Shown here: one piece after another, positions 9,785 to 18,030 of the stretch
How positions within the stretch are numbered: the first letter of the stretch is position 1
How the letters are laid out: the number at the start of each line of letters is the position of its first letter
Assembly (NCBI RefSeq): GCF_003046175.1
Contig: NZ_PZZM01000001.1
Location: 3,737,001 to 3,801,000 of the forward strand
Direction of reading: 5' to 3'
DNA from: Bosea sp. 124
GTDB lineage: Bacteria; Pseudomonadota; Alphaproteobacteria; Rhizobiales; Beijerinckiaceae
Length of the DNA: 64,000 nt
Position numbers and translations under genes: made by a program
The notes under the pieces: model-generated
The model's database searches: none
What the model was told of the DNA's origin: nothing
The model's input: only the letters and a program-made list of their open reading frames with translations

Positions 9785-10136
9785 CGGCCGAACCGGCCTT
9801 CCGACCGGGCTCTACGGCATCGCCGAGGTGGCGATCACGCTGTCGGACCCGGCCCTGCGTTACCCGCAGGATTCCGATGCCGGCGCCGTGGCCGAGGAAA
9901 TCGACTATACCGAAGCGGCGTGGAGTTCCCGCCGGCCCCGTGAAGGGCTGATACCGCGTGCGGGGCCGTCGCTCAGCGCGGATTCGGTCTATGAGCTGAC
10001 CTCGCTATGCCCGAAGCGGCCGGCCTGGCTCGATGTGCCCGCGCAGCGCACGAGCCCGCCAGCCGGCGGCAACGTGGCGCCGCGAAGTGCGCTCGAGCTG
10101 CTACGGGAGGTCGAGCGGATGCGAACGAAACCATGA
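9744..10136 (+). CDS. Continuation frame of the 9293 protein, or an overlapping unknown gene
   Basis: 130 codons from a GTG at 9744, with 41 nt of overlap with the preceding frame and no good Shine-Dalgarno sequence. The protein-like part starts around YDSGRTGLPTGLYGIAEVAI and ends LELLREVERMRTKP. It has no signal peptide and no known domain. The lack of a proper start and the direct succession suggest it is the C-terminal half of the gene beginning at 9293, but two independent genes cannot be ruled out. Confidence 0.45.
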   Translation: MSRPRWCGAWSYDSGRTGLPTGLYGIAEVAITLSDPALRYPQDSDAGAVAEEIDYTEAAWSSRRPREGLIPRAGPSLSADSVYELTSLCPKRPAWLDVPAQRTSPPAGGNVAPRSALELLREVERMRTKP

Positions 10137-10226
10137 TGCGCGCCAGACTGGCCGGAAACGTGCATGGTGCTTCGCCAGGCTGAGGGGCCCTCCATCAACC
10201 GCGCTTCGACGCGCAGAAGGCACCGC

Positions 10227-11039
10227 GTGAAACTCAGGATCGGCTACGAGCTCGACTATGACTTTCCGCAACCGACACCGCTGATCTTGATGCTTAACGT
10301 GCATTTCAGCCGGGTCTCGGACCTCGAAACGCCCGACCATATGCGCATCCGGCCCTCCGTGCCGGTCAGCGCCTATCGCGACGGTTTCGGCAACTGGTGC
10401 ACCAGGCTGCTCGCGCCGCAGGGGGCGATGCGGATCACGGCCGATGCGATCATCTCCGACAGCGGCCTGCCGGAGGCCTTCGATCGGAGCGCCGGTCAGG
10501 TCCCCGTCGAGCGCCTGCCAGAGGAGTGCATCGTCTTCCTACTGGCGAGCCGATTCTGCGATTCCGACCGGCTGCTCGATCTTGCCTGGCAGTTGTTCGG
10601 GCATACGCCGCCCGGCGCCGCGCGCGTTCAGGCGATCTGCGATTTCGTCAACCAGCGCATCACCTTCAATTATAACGATGCCAGCGTGACGCGCACCGCC
10701 TCCGACGCCTATCGCGAGGGCCGGGGCGTCTGCCGCGACTATGCGCATCTCGCCATCGCCTTTTGCCGGGCGATGAACATCCCGGCGCGCTACTGCACCT
10801 GTTATCTCGGAGATGTCGGCACGCCGCCGCCCTGGCCGCCGGGCGATTTCGCGGCGTCCTTCGAGGCCTATCTCGATGGCGGCTGGCAGATGTTCGACCC
10901 GCGCAACAACGTGCCCCGCATCGGCCGCGTGCTGATCGCGCAGGGACGCGATGCGGCCGATGTCGCCATCGCCACGACCTTCGGGCCGAACACGCTGACG
11001 GGGTTCAGGGTCTGGACCGACGAGGTGGTCGAGGGGTGA
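10227..11039 (+). CDS. Transglutaminase-like cysteine-peptidase-fold protein
   Basis: 270 residues, cytosolic. An N-terminal beta-rich transglutaminase-associated domain (residues 1 to about 130) is followed by a transglutaminase-like core with the nucleophile C169 in GRGVCRDYAHLAIAF. The triad His would normally stand in a DFHAWFE-type motif; here the equivalent stretch is DFAASFEAYL, with Ala209 at the His position. The Asp motif MFDPRNN is kept. Members of this bacterial family are usually of unknown function; activity is uncertain here. The GTG at 10227 follows AGAAGG by 7 nt and starts the conserved KLRIGYELDY segment. Confidence 0.8.
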   Translation: MKLRIGYELDYDFPQPTPLILMLNVHFSRVSDLETPDHMRIRPSVPVSAYRDGFGNWCTRLLAPQGAMRITADAIISDSGLPEAFDRSAGQVPVERLPEECIVFLLASRFCDSDRLLDLAWQLFGHTPPGAARVQAICDFVNQRITFNYNDASVTRTASDAYREGRGVCRDYAHLAIAFCRAMNIPARYCTCYLGDVGTPPPWPPGDFAASFEAYLDGGWQMFDPRNNVPRIGRVLIAQGRDAADVAIATTFGPNTLTGFRVWTDEVVEG

Positions 11040-11058
11040 CGGCGCATTGGGGCATTCC

Positions 11059-11104
11059 GCCCTCATCCTGATGAGCGCGCAGCGGCGTCTCGAAGGATGA
11101 GGGC
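11059..11104. repeat. Short inverted repeat, possible transcript end
   Basis: Perfect 11-nt arms GCCCTCATCCT (11059-11069) and AGGATGAGGGC (11094-11104) around a 24-nt spacer. It sits between the convergent transglutaminase and small-protein genes. There is no T-run, so it is not a classical intrinsic terminator. Confidence 0.6.
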
Positions 11105-11126
11105 TCGGGAAGTCTCGAATCGCCTG

Positions 11127-11321
11127 TCAGCCCCTGAAAGGCCTCCCGGCATCCGGTTTCTTCGTTCGCAGCGGGGTCTTGCGCTTCAGGCCCTTGCTGG
11201 TGGCATCTGGCCCCGGATCGGCCGCGAGTTCCGCATCCGGCGGCAGTGTTGCGACAGGCGCCGTCCTGGCGGGCTTTGGCGCTGCGGTCTCAGCGGGGTC
11301 GAGCGTCCTGAAGCGGATCAT
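11127..11321 (-). CDS. Small basic protein of unknown function
   Basis: 64 residues, rich in Pro, Ala, Arg and Lys, probably largely disordered; it ends GLKRKTPLRTKKPDAGRPF. The start ATG overlaps the stop of the 43-residue gene at 11318-11449 (ATGA), so the two are translationally coupled. I recognise no domain. Its existence rests on this overlap and a plausible length. Confidence 0.55.
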   Translation of the reverse strand: MIRFRTLDPAETAAPKPARTAPVATLPPDAELAADPGPDATSKGLKRKTPLRTKKPDAGRPFRG

Positions 11322-11449
11322 TTCTTCTTGGGGCCTGCCGCCTTGGCGACCACGGCGGCGAAGCTCGCAGGTGCCGCGGCGGTTGCCTTCGGCTTGTCCT
11401 TCTTGGGCTTCTTGGCTTCGCGATTGCTGCGTTGTTCGCCTTTTGCCAT
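11318..11449 (-). CDS. Very small lysine-rich protein
   Basis: 43 residues: MAKGEQRSNREAKKPKKDKP, then an Ala-rich segment and a GPKKK end. Short proteins with the same beginning (basic, M-x-KGEQRSNRE-K) recur in Rhizobiales genomes in my experience; none has a known role. The ATG at 11449 is preceded by a GGGAG-like stretch (GGGAGCCCGACA). It is followed by a coupled 64-residue gene. Confidence 0.65.
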   Translation of the reverse strand: MAKGEQRSNREAKKPKKDKPKATAAAPASFAAVVAKAAGPKKK

Positions 11450-11609
11450 TGTCGGGCTCCCTGGGTTGAGCGGCGCGTCATCGCGTCGCCTGGTGATCAT
11501 CGGCTATGCGTCGGGCCGAGCCCGGATCGTGCTCGGCGCGCTATCGCTGAAGGTCGATCATGGGGCGGCTTTCGCCTGCCGCGGCCGGCCCGGCGGAGGC
11601 CGAGTCTCA

Positions 11610-11906
11610 TCATGTCGAAGCAGAAGGTGAGCCTAGGACAGAGCCAAGGCGGGCGCACGTGCTTTCTTGCGGTTGGCTGTGCATGGCACCGTAGCTTCGA
11701 TTGCGCCTTCGCCTGATGTTTCTGACCGCGGCCGCCGTCCAGCGGCTGCGACCGTGACAGGGGAAGCCGCGCCGGTTGAGCCGGCGCGCGAGATCGGCGT
11801 CATCCTCGATCCCGGCCGACTGCAACTGGTCGATCAGGGCCCAGGCCGCGTCCTGGAGGATGGCGGCGAGATCGCGGTCGAGCTGCCGTGGGATGCGTGG
11901 CGCCAT
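11610..11906 (-). CDS. Small protein resembling part of a recombinase
   Basis: 98 residues. The segment LARRLNRRGFPCHGRSRWTAAAVRNI looks like the helix-turn-helix stretch of serine recombinases (LN-x-RG-x-x-x-x-x-x-x-W-x-x-x-x-V-R-x-I), but there is no catalytic domain; it may be a small stand-alone DNA-binding protein or a relic. A GGCGGA sequence lies 9 nt before the ATG at 11906; another in-frame ATG at 11915 is possible. The next minus-strand gene upstream ends at 11922. Confidence 0.5.
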   Translation of the reverse strand: MAPRIPRQLDRDLAAILQDAAWALIDQLQSAGIEDDADLARRLNRRGFPCHGRSRWTAAAVRNIRRRRNRSYGAMHSQPQESTCARLGSVLGSPSAST

Positions 11907-11921
11907 TGCGTGCATTCCGCC

Positions 11922-12155
11922 CTAGTGCACGCCCTTGCCGAAGCTCGGCTCGACCGCGTTGGGCGAGAGCATCACGACATTGGCGTGGCCGCCCTCGAAC
12001 AGGGCGAAGCGCATGGCGGTCTTCTTGTCGCGGAAGATGCCTTCCGCCTGGCCTTCGAGATCACGGGCGACCCAGAAACCGCCCTGCGAGCGGCCGACCA
12101 GGAAGAGATGGCTCGTGCCGTCGGGCCCGGGCTGGAAAGAGCGGGATTGGCCCAT
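11922..12155 (-). CDS. Small conserved protein of unknown function
   Basis: 77 residues. A compact globular pattern is visible: SHLFLVGRSQGGFWVARD, then a GQAEGIFRDKKTAMRFALFE motif and GGHANVVML. This resembles small single-domain proteins common in Rhizobiales whose role I do not know. The ATG at 12155 is chosen because upstream residues lose this character and overlap the preceding membrane-protein gene. It forms a same-strand run with neighbours on both sides (gaps of about 15 nt). Confidence 0.6.
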   Translation of the reverse strand: MGQSRSFQPGPDGTSHLFLVGRSQGGFWVARDLEGQAEGIFRDKKTAMRFALFEGGHANVVMLSPNAVEPSFGKGVH

Positions 12156-12169
12156 GTCGCGTCGCGCGC

Positions 12170-12370
12170 TCAGAGCTGGGGCAGATGCAGCCAGGCGCGC
12201 AGCGCGATCACGCCGGCGGCAACGCACAGGAAGACGGCGAGCATCGCCAGTTCGGCGCGCAGCGAGCCGGACTTGTCCGTGCTCGCGCTGCGTGGGGCCC
12301 GCAGGGTGCAGTAGACGGCGCGGGCGCGCCGGAGCTGACGGTTATGGGCGGGGTCGGCAAGCATGGTCAT
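12170..12370 (-). CDS. Small single-span membrane protein
   Basis: 66 residues with a basic N-terminal half and one hydrophobic segment near residues 41-58 (LAMLAVFLCVAAGVIALRAW), so it should be a small inner-membrane protein. A perfect GGAGG lies 5 nt before the ATG at 12370, which is strong support for translation even though the reading frame is short. No domain is recognised. It is the first gene of a minus-strand run reaching to 11610. Confidence 0.65.
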   Translation of the reverse strand: MTMLADPAHNRQLRRARAVYCTLRAPRSASTDKSGSLRAELAMLAVFLCVAAGVIALRAWLHLPQL

Positions 12371-12511
12371 GAAAACCTCCATCGTTGCGGAGGGTGTAGG
12401 TCCGGTCGCCGTAAGCGCGCGATGTGGAAGAAGCCGCCAAGCGTAAAGCGGCCATAAAACGGCAGGCTTGCCTGCGCCGGGCGCGCCTGTCATGGCTCGA
12501 CGGAGATGGAA

Positions 12512-12997
12512 ATGCTCGGCGCCAGCCCCACGCAGATCGCGATCTATGTCGATGCCGACGCCTGCCCGGTGAAGCCGGAGATCTTCAAGGTCGCCGAGCG
12601 CCACGGACTGCGCGTCTTCGTCGTCGCCAACAGCTACATGATGCTGCCGCGCGAGCCCTGGATCGAACGCGTGGTCGTCACGGGCAGCTTCGATGCGGCC
12701 GATGACTGGATCGCGGAGCGGGTCTCGCGCGGTGCGATCGTCGTCACAGCCGACATTCCGCTCGCCGATCGCTGCATCAAGGCCGGCGCCGAGGTCATCG
12801 GCCCGACGGGCAAGCCCTTCACCGAGGCCTCTATCGGCATGGCGCTGGCGACGCGTGACATGATGGAGGATCTGCGCGCGATGGGGACCGCGACCGGCGG
12901 CCCGAAGCCGTTCTCGGCCAGGGACCGCTCGGCCTTCCTGCAGGCGCTCGACCTTGCGATCCAGAGATTGAAGCGGGCGGGCTTCGTCGCGCGCTGA
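12512..12997 (+). CDS. YaiI/YqxD family (DUF188) protein
   Basis: 161 residues, cytosolic. The family signature is clear: [20 protein letters not shown] at the start, [17 protein letters not shown] in the middle, and [12 protein letters not shown]. The fold is related to PIN/NYN nucleases with conserved acidic residues (here D-A-D near the start and TADIPLAD), so a metal-dependent nuclease activity is plausible but unproven. GGAG at 12502-12505 lies 6 nt before the ATG at 12512; the ATG at 12506 is the alternative. Confidence 0.85.
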   Translation: MLGASPTQIAIYVDADACPVKPEIFKVAERHGLRVFVVANSYMMLPREPWIERVVVTGSFDAADDWIAERVSRGAIVVTADIPLADRCIKAGAEVIGPTGKPFTEASIGMALATRDMMEDLRAMGTATGGPKPFSARDRSAFLQALDLAIQRLKRAGFVAR

Positions 12998-13155
12998 ACG
13001 CGACACGCTCCGCCAAGCGCCTTTCGGAGAATGCTTCTCTGTAGGCCTTTGATTCCGCATCGGCTTTCTGCCGAAAACTGCATTCCACTTTTCAGGCCGA
13101 TGTTCTAAAGCTCGCGCCAAGCCTGTCGCAGATCGGGCCGCCCGGGAGGAATTTC

Positions 13156-14130
13156 ATGTCGTTGACCCGCCGCTCCACGCTCGGCCTGATGGCCGGTGCC
13201 GTCCTCGCTCCGTCGCTTGTCGCGGCGCAGAGCTTCCCTGCCAAGCCGATCACCATCGTCGTGCCGTATCCGGCGGGCGGGCCGACCGATGCCATCGCAC
13301 GTTTCGTCGCGCAGGATCTTTCGGGCTCGATCGGCCAGAACGTGCTGGTCGACAACCGGGCCGGTGCCTCGGGTGCGGTCGGCACGCGTGCCGTGGCGCA
13401 TGGCACGGCCGATGGCTACACGATCATCTTCGGCAACAACCAGACGCATGGAAACAACATGTTCCTGCTGAAGGAGCCGGGCTACGACGCGGTCAAGGAT
13501 TTCGCGCCGCTCGCCGGGGTCGGTGCCTTCGAGCACGCCTTCGTCGTGCGCAACGACCTCCCGGCCAAGAACATCAAGGAACTGATCGCGCTCGCAAAGG
13601 CCGATCCCGACAAGCTCAATTACGGCTCGACCGGCGTCGGCTCGGGCTCGCATCTCGCCATGGAGCTGTTCATGGCCCGCACCGGCATCAAGATGACGCA
13701 TGTGCCCTTCCGCGGTGCGGCGCCGCTGGTGCAGGAGATCATCGGCGGGCGCATCGACATCGCCAATTCAACGTTGCCGAGCGTGCTCGAGCAGATCAAT
13801 GCCGGGACCCTGCGCGCGCTCGCCCTGGCAAGCCCGGAGCGCAATCCGCGCGCCAAGGACATCCCGACCCTGCGAGAGCAGGGCGTGAGCAATGCTGACG
13901 CGGATTCCTGGGCTGCCTTCTTCGCGCCGGCCGCTACGCCCGCGCCGGTGCTGGAGACGCTGTCGAAGGCGATCCTGGCCTCGCTCGCCAAGCCCACCGT
14001 CACCGAGCAGATCCTGAAGCTCGGCTTCACGATGAAACTGCGCGACCCGGCCGCGTTCCGCCCCTATCACCTCCAGGAAATCGCGATCTGGGAAAACATC
14101 ATCAAGGCGGCCGGGGTGAAGCCGGAATAG
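13156..14130 (+). CDS. Bug/TctC-type tripartite tricarboxylate transporter receptor
   Basis: 324 residues. A signal peptide (MSLTRRSTLGLMAGAVLAPS, AAQ cleavage) is followed by the Bug-family solute-binding fold: ITIVVPYPAGGPTDAIAR, NRAGASGAVGT, YGSTGVGSGSHL and a PFRGAAPLVQEIIGGRID segment. These periplasmic receptors bind carboxylates or similar small acids. No TctA/TctB membrane partners are adjacent, which is usual for expanded Bug families, so the ligand cannot be inferred. GGGAGGAA lies just upstream of the start. Confidence 0.88.
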   Translation: MSLTRRSTLGLMAGAVLAPSLVAAQSFPAKPITIVVPYPAGGPTDAIARFVAQDLSGSIGQNVLVDNRAGASGAVGTRAVAHGTADGYTIIFGNNQTHGNNMFLLKEPGYDAVKDFAPLAGVGAFEHAFVVRNDLPAKNIKELIALAKADPDKLNYGSTGVGSGSHLAMELFMARTGIKMTHVPFRGAAPLVQEIIGGRIDIANSTLPSVLEQINAGTLRALALASPERNPRAKDIPTLREQGVSNADADSWAAFFAPAATPAPVLETLSKAILASLAKPTVTEQILKLGFTMKLRDPAAFRPYHLQEIAIWENIIKAAGVKPE

Positions 14131-14233
14131 TGCAGGGCCGGCACGGCCTGCACGCGCGCGGCGGGATGGCCATCTTTAACCAATCGCGTTGATCCGGCTT
14201 AAAGGCTTGGTGGCTAGATAAAGTCCTGCAACG

Positions 14234-15217
14234 ATGCGGGACAGCGGCATGCTCGAGCAAGCGGATGGCGTTGAAGTTGGGCGTGCGAACCGGGTGGCCT
14301 GGACGGCGATCCTTGGGCTGCTCGCGCTGGATCTCTTGTGGCTGCCCTTGACGCGCGTCACGGTCGCGCCGCTCTCGTTGATCGTGCCACTGGCTGTCGG
14401 TGGGGTGCTCGCCGGGCTTGGTCGTTACTATGCCGTGTGCAGGGCAGAGCCGAAGCTGAGCGCGGCGCTGGACTGCATGGGCCAGATCGTCGCCTTCTCT
14501 CCCGTCGGTGCGCTGTTTTCCTATCTCGTGGTCACGCCTGGTCTCCCGCTACAGGATGCCCTGCTGCACCGGCTCGATCTCGCGCTCGGCCTGGACTGGG
14601 CGGTCTGGCTCGGCTGGATGGACCGTCATGCCTGGTTCTCGGTGCCGCTGACGCTCGCCTATAACAGCTTCATGTTCCAGCTTGTCGCGCTGATCCTGGT
14701 GTTGTCCTTCACCGGGCGCGGCCTTGCCGCACGGACCATGATCGTCGGAATGATCCTGTCGGGGATCGCGGTGATTGCGGTGTCGGGGCTGCTCCCTGCG
14801 CTCTCGACCTTCGCCTTCCTCGATCTATCCCCGGCCGACTATCCCAATTTGCGGCCTGCAGCAGCTTTCATCCATCTGGGCGATCTGACCGCGCTCCATG
14901 TGGGTGAGGCGGTGCATATCGACCTGACGCGCGCCCATGGCATCATTACCTTTCCCTCCTACCACGCTGCGCTCGGGCTCATCATACTGTTCGCTGGCTG
15001 GAACCATCCCTGGCTGCGCTGGCCGTGCACGTTGCTGAACGTGGCGATGATCGTGGCGACGCCGATCGACGGGGGACACTACTTCGTCGATGTGCTGGCA
15101 GGGCTGGCCATCGCCCTCGCTGCTCATGCTCTGGCGTGCCGCATCGTTGCGTCCGGATCTGCTGCCCGGCAGGATATCGGCTTCGTCGGCCGGCCGGAGA
15201 TCTTCGCAAAGCCGTGA
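14234..15217 (+). CDS. PAP2-superfamily integral membrane protein (AUR1/IPC-synthase-like)
   Basis: 327 residues with about six hydrophobic segments. Motifs near the C-terminus fit the PAP2 phosphatase/transferase active site of the inositolphosphorylceramide-synthase-like branch: ITFPSYHAALGLI (serine-His) followed by TPIDGGHYFVDVLAG (His-Asp). Such enzymes cleave or transfer phospho-head groups at the membrane. The substrate here is unknown. The start at 14234 is the first ATG; 14249 is a second possibility. Confidence 0.75.
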   Translation: MRDSGMLEQADGVEVGRANRVAWTAILGLLALDLLWLPLTRVTVAPLSLIVPLAVGGVLAGLGRYYAVCRAEPKLSAALDCMGQIVAFSPVGALFSYLVVTPGLPLQDALLHRLDLALGLDWAVWLGWMDRHAWFSVPLTLAYNSFMFQLVALILVLSFTGRGLAARTMIVGMILSGIAVIAVSGLLPALSTFAFLDLSPADYPNLRPAAAFIHLGDLTALHVGEAVHIDLTRAHGIITFPSYHAALGLIILFAGWNHPWLRWPCTLLNVAMIVATPIDGGHYFVDVLAGLAIALAAHALACRIVASGSAARQDIGFVGRPEIFAKP

Positions 15218-15297
15218 TCCGGCGAGCTTTGCGGTTGGTGAGGCCCGGCGGACTGCCTATCTCCGTCGGAGCGATCTCAGCCGACGGGAGCCCGACG

Positions 15298-16422
15298 ATG
15301 CGGATATTCACCTCGACCCTGATGGTGGCAGCCATTCTTGTGGCGGCCGGGCCGGCTGCGGCCCAGCAACGCTTCCCGTCGAGCGCCGGTGACCTCATCG
15401 TCGAGACTGTGGCGGGCGGGCTGGAGAATCCCTGGGGGCTCGCCTTCCTGCCCGATGGGCGCATGCTGGTGACCGAGCGGCCCGGACGGCTCCGGCTGGT
15501 CGGGGCCGATGGCAAGCTGTCGCCGCCGATCGCAGGCGTTCCCAATGTCGCGGCGCGGGGGCAGGGCGGGCTGCTCGACGTGGTGCTCGATCCGGCCTTT
15601 GCGCAGAACCGCCTGATCTACCTCTCCTTCGCCGAGCCGCGGGCCGGCGGGAATGGCACCAGCGTTGCCCGAGCGAGGCTGAGCGAGCGCGGCACGGCGC
15701 TGGAGGGCACAAAGGTGATCTTCCAGCAGATGCCGACGATCAACAGCGCCATGCATTTCGGCTCGCGGCTGGTCTTCGACCGCACGGGTGCGCTTTTCGT
15801 CACGGTCGGCGACCGCTACAGCCAGCGCGACCAGGCGCAGAATCCAGGCAACCATATCGGCAAGGTCATGCGCATCCGCCCCGAAGGCGTCGCGCCGGCC
15901 GACAACCCGAAACTCGAGGGCTGGCAGCCGGAGATCTGGTCGATCGGCCATCGCAATGTGCAGGGCGCTGCGCTCCATCCCGAGACCGGCCAACTCTGGA
16001 CCGCCGAACACGGTGCGCGCGGTGGGGACGAGGTCAACACGCCGAAGTCCGGTCGCAACTATGGCTGGCCGGTGATCACCTACGGCATCGATTATTCCGG
16101 CGCGAAGATCGGCGAGGGGACTGCCAAGGCCGGCATGGAGCAGCCGCTGTTCTACTGGGACCCGTCGATCGCGCCGTCTGGCGCGGCCTTCTATACCGGG
16201 GCTGCCTGGCCGGCCTGGAAGAACTCGCTCTTCGTCGGGGCGCTCGCCGGGCAGATGCTGGTCAGGCTGTCGACGCAAGGCGAGAGCGTCACCGGGCAGG
16301 AGCGGCTTCTCGCCGATCTCGGTTTGCGCATCCGCGATGTCCGGCAGGGCCCGGACGGCTTGCTGTATCTGCTCAGCGATGCTGCCGATGGCCGGGTGAT
16401 GCGGGTCAGGCCCGCGCGCTAA
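15298..16422 (+). CDS. PQQ-dependent sugar dehydrogenase family protein (soluble, YliI-like)
   Basis: 374 residues. A signal peptide (MRIFTSTLMVAAILVAAGPA, AQQ end) targets it to the periplasm. The six-bladed beta-propeller of the soluble aldose dehydrogenase family follows: ENPWGLAFLPDGRMLVTERP, SIGHRNVQGAALHPETGQLW, EHGARGGDEVN and GRNYGWPVITYG. Family members oxidise aldose sugars with pyrroloquinoline quinone as cofactor. GGAG (15287-15290) lies 7 nt before the ATG. The gene stands alone between a PAP2 gene and a convergent methyltransferase gene 6 nt away. Confidence 0.88.
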   Translation: MRIFTSTLMVAAILVAAGPAAAQQRFPSSAGDLIVETVAGGLENPWGLAFLPDGRMLVTERPGRLRLVGADGKLSPPIAGVPNVAARGQGGLLDVVLDPAFAQNRLIYLSFAEPRAGGNGTSVARARLSERGTALEGTKVIFQQMPTINSAMHFGSRLVFDRTGALFVTVGDRYSQRDQAQNPGNHIGKVMRIRPEGVAPADNPKLEGWQPEIWSIGHRNVQGAALHPETGQLWTAEHGARGGDEVNTPKSGRNYGWPVITYGIDYSGAKIGEGTAKAGMEQPLFYWDPSIAPSGAAFYTGAAWPAWKNSLFVGALAGQMLVRLSTQGESVTGQERLLADLGLRIRDVRQGPDGLLYLLSDAADGRVMRVRPAR

Positions 16423-16428
16423 GTCTGC

Positions 16429-17205
16429 TCAGACGATCTCCGCCAGCCTCGTGTCCTGCGACAGCACCAGGCACCAATGCGGCTCGAAATCAGCGCCGAG
16501 CGGCCAGATCCAGTCCTGGAAGATCTCCAGCAGGCGCGTCTGGTAGCGCTCGAACCAGGCACGCTGGCAGAGCACGAACTTGGTCGCGCCGACGATCGTC
16601 TCGCGGTCGATGACGCAGAGCGGAACGATGTCGGGATTGGCTTCGAGATGGGCCTGAACCGTGACCATCAGCGTCGGATAACCGGGGTGGAGCATGTCGT
16701 CGAGAACGATCAGCCCGCCTTCGCCCAGGCAGGCGGTGGCGAGCGTCAGGTCCCTGGCGAGAGCGTTGCGGGAATGCTCGCCGTCGATATGGATCAGGCG
16801 CAGCCTCTCGCCGCCGGCATGGGCGAGAAGGTCGGCTTGCGTCATGGCGCCAGCGTCGCCCTTGATCGTCCGGCGGCGTTCCGGGCCGATGCCATGCTTC
16901 AGGCAATTGGCCTCGAAGCGGTCCTTCACCTGCGCGTCCGGCCAGGAGAAGATATCGATGCCGAGCGCGATTTCGCCTGGCTCCAGCGCATGCGCCAGGG
17001 CGATGAAGAAGCGGCCCTCGAAGGCGCCGATCTCGGCGATCGGGCCGGTCACGCCTTCTTCCGTCTGCAGGCGCAGCAGCCTCGTGCAGATCGCGGCGGC
17101 GAAGCGCGACGACATGCCGACGACGCTGTCATAGCCATTGGCGAGATAGGCCTCGACCGCCGGGTGGCCGGGGGAGGGGATGTTCGCTGGCATGTGTCCG
17201 TCCAT
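16429..17205 (-). CDS. Class I SAM-dependent methyltransferase
   Basis: 258 residues, cytosolic. A glycine-containing SAM-binding segment IAEIGAFEGRFFIALAHAL (about residue 75) is followed by an acidic strand GIDIFSW, and further motifs LIHIDGEH and LIVLDDMLHPG. The layout matches the Methyltransf_24 group. The substrate is unknown. Two starts are possible, ATG at 17205 and ATG at 17193; neither has a strong Shine-Dalgarno sequence. It follows the DUF486 gene by 11 nt and is likely co-transcribed with it. Confidence 0.78.
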   Translation of the reverse strand: MDGHMPANIPSPGHPAVEAYLANGYDSVVGMSSRFAAAICTRLLRLQTEEGVTGPIAEIGAFEGRFFIALAHALEPGEIALGIDIFSWPDAQVKDRFEANCLKHGIGPERRRTIKGDAGAMTQADLLAHAGGERLRLIHIDGEHSRNALARDLTLATACLGEGGLIVLDDMLHPGYPTLMVTVQAHLEANPDIVPLCVIDRETIVGATKFVLCQRAWFERYQTRLLEIFQDWIWPLGADFEPHWCLVLSQDTRLAEIV

Positions 17206-17216
17206 CCCGCTGAGGT

Positions 17217-17573
17217 TCAGGCTTTCGCCTGAAAAATGAAGAAGGCGCCGGCCGCGATCAGCGCGAACCCGATGGCATGGTTCCAGGTCAGCGATTCCTT
17301 CAGCCAGAACACCGAGAATCCGGCGAAGACCGTCAGGGTGATGACCTCCTGCATGGTCTTCAGTTCGGCGGTCGAATAGACGGCCGAGCCGAGGCGGTTG
17401 GCCGGCACGGCGAGCATGTATTCCGGCAGCGCGATCATCCAGCTTGCGAGGATGGCGAGCCAGATCGCCGTGCTCCTGTAGCTGAGATGGCCGTACCAGG
17501 CGAAGGTCATGAAGATGTTCGAGCCGACCAGCATGGCGACGGGCAGGACATGGGCGAGGGTGATGAAAGGCAT
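17217..17573 (-). CDS. DUF486 small membrane protein (DMT-like)
   Basis: 118 residues with four hydrophobic helices and a sequence typical of DUF486: NIFMTFAWYGHL at about 20-31, PEYMLAVPANRLG, TMQEVITLTVFAGFSVFWL and a C-terminal GFALIAAGAFFIF. DUF486 proteins look like half-size drug/metabolite transporters; no substrate is established. It precedes the methyltransferase gene on the same strand. Confidence 0.88.
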   Translation of the reverse strand: MPFITLAHVLPVAMLVGSNIFMTFAWYGHLSYRSTAIWLAILASWMIALPEYMLAVPANRLGSAVYSTAELKTMQEVITLTVFAGFSVFWLKESLTWNHAIGFALIAAGAFFIFQAKA

Positions 17574-17639
17574 GCCACGACTTCCTTCGACGAGCGCCGA
17601 CCGCGCCGCTGGGTTCCTTGGGTTTCGACCGATGCCGCG

Positions 17640-17900
17640 TCAGCCGAAGCGCAGCTTCATCATGACGATCATCAGCACCAGAAGCAGGGTCAGCGCATTG
17701 GCGAAGACGACGGGCCAGGAGCCGATCTGCAAGCCATAGGTCAACCAGAGCGCGGTGCCGGCGGCGAAAAGCGACTGGGTCCAGAGGGAGATCGCGCGGG
17801 TGTCGCGGGTGCGGATGGTGCGCCAGGCCTGTGGCAGCCAGCACAGGCTGGTCAGGGCGGCGGCGGCGAAACCGAGGGTCTCGATGGAGGCTGGCGACAT
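17640..17900 (-). CDS. SemiSWEET-type sugar transporter
   Basis: 86 residues with three membrane segments, the size of a bacterial SemiSWEET. The PQ motif is LCWLPQAWRTIRTRDTRAIS, followed by LTYGLQIGSWPVVFANALTL with the conserved Asn in the third helix. SemiSWEETs work as dimers that move sugars across the inner membrane. It lies 66 nt upstream of the DUF486 gene on the same strand. Confidence 0.88.
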   Translation of the reverse strand: MSPASIETLGFAAAALTSLCWLPQAWRTIRTRDTRAISLWTQSLFAAGTALWLTYGLQIGSWPVVFANALTLLLVLMIVMMKLRFG

Positions 17901-17970
17901 GGATCGTTCCGACGTGAGGCTAACCCGTCTTAATCGGATTCGCCTCCTTTGCGCGGCAAATCTGCGATGG

Positions 17971-17986
17971 TTAACCTCCCTTAACC
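17971..17986. promoter_or_regulatory. Direct repeat TTAACC-N4-TTAACC upstream of mltB
   Basis: Two TTAACC hexamers (17971-17976 and 17981-17986) lie 45 nt before the transglycosylase start. The TTAA cores are separated by 6 nt, one short of the 7-nt spacing of CtrA boxes, so it is only a weak candidate regulatory site. Confidence 0.3.
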
Positions 17987-18030
17987 GCTGCGCCCTAGTT
18001 TCGCGTCATTCCTGCGATTCGGTGGAGACC

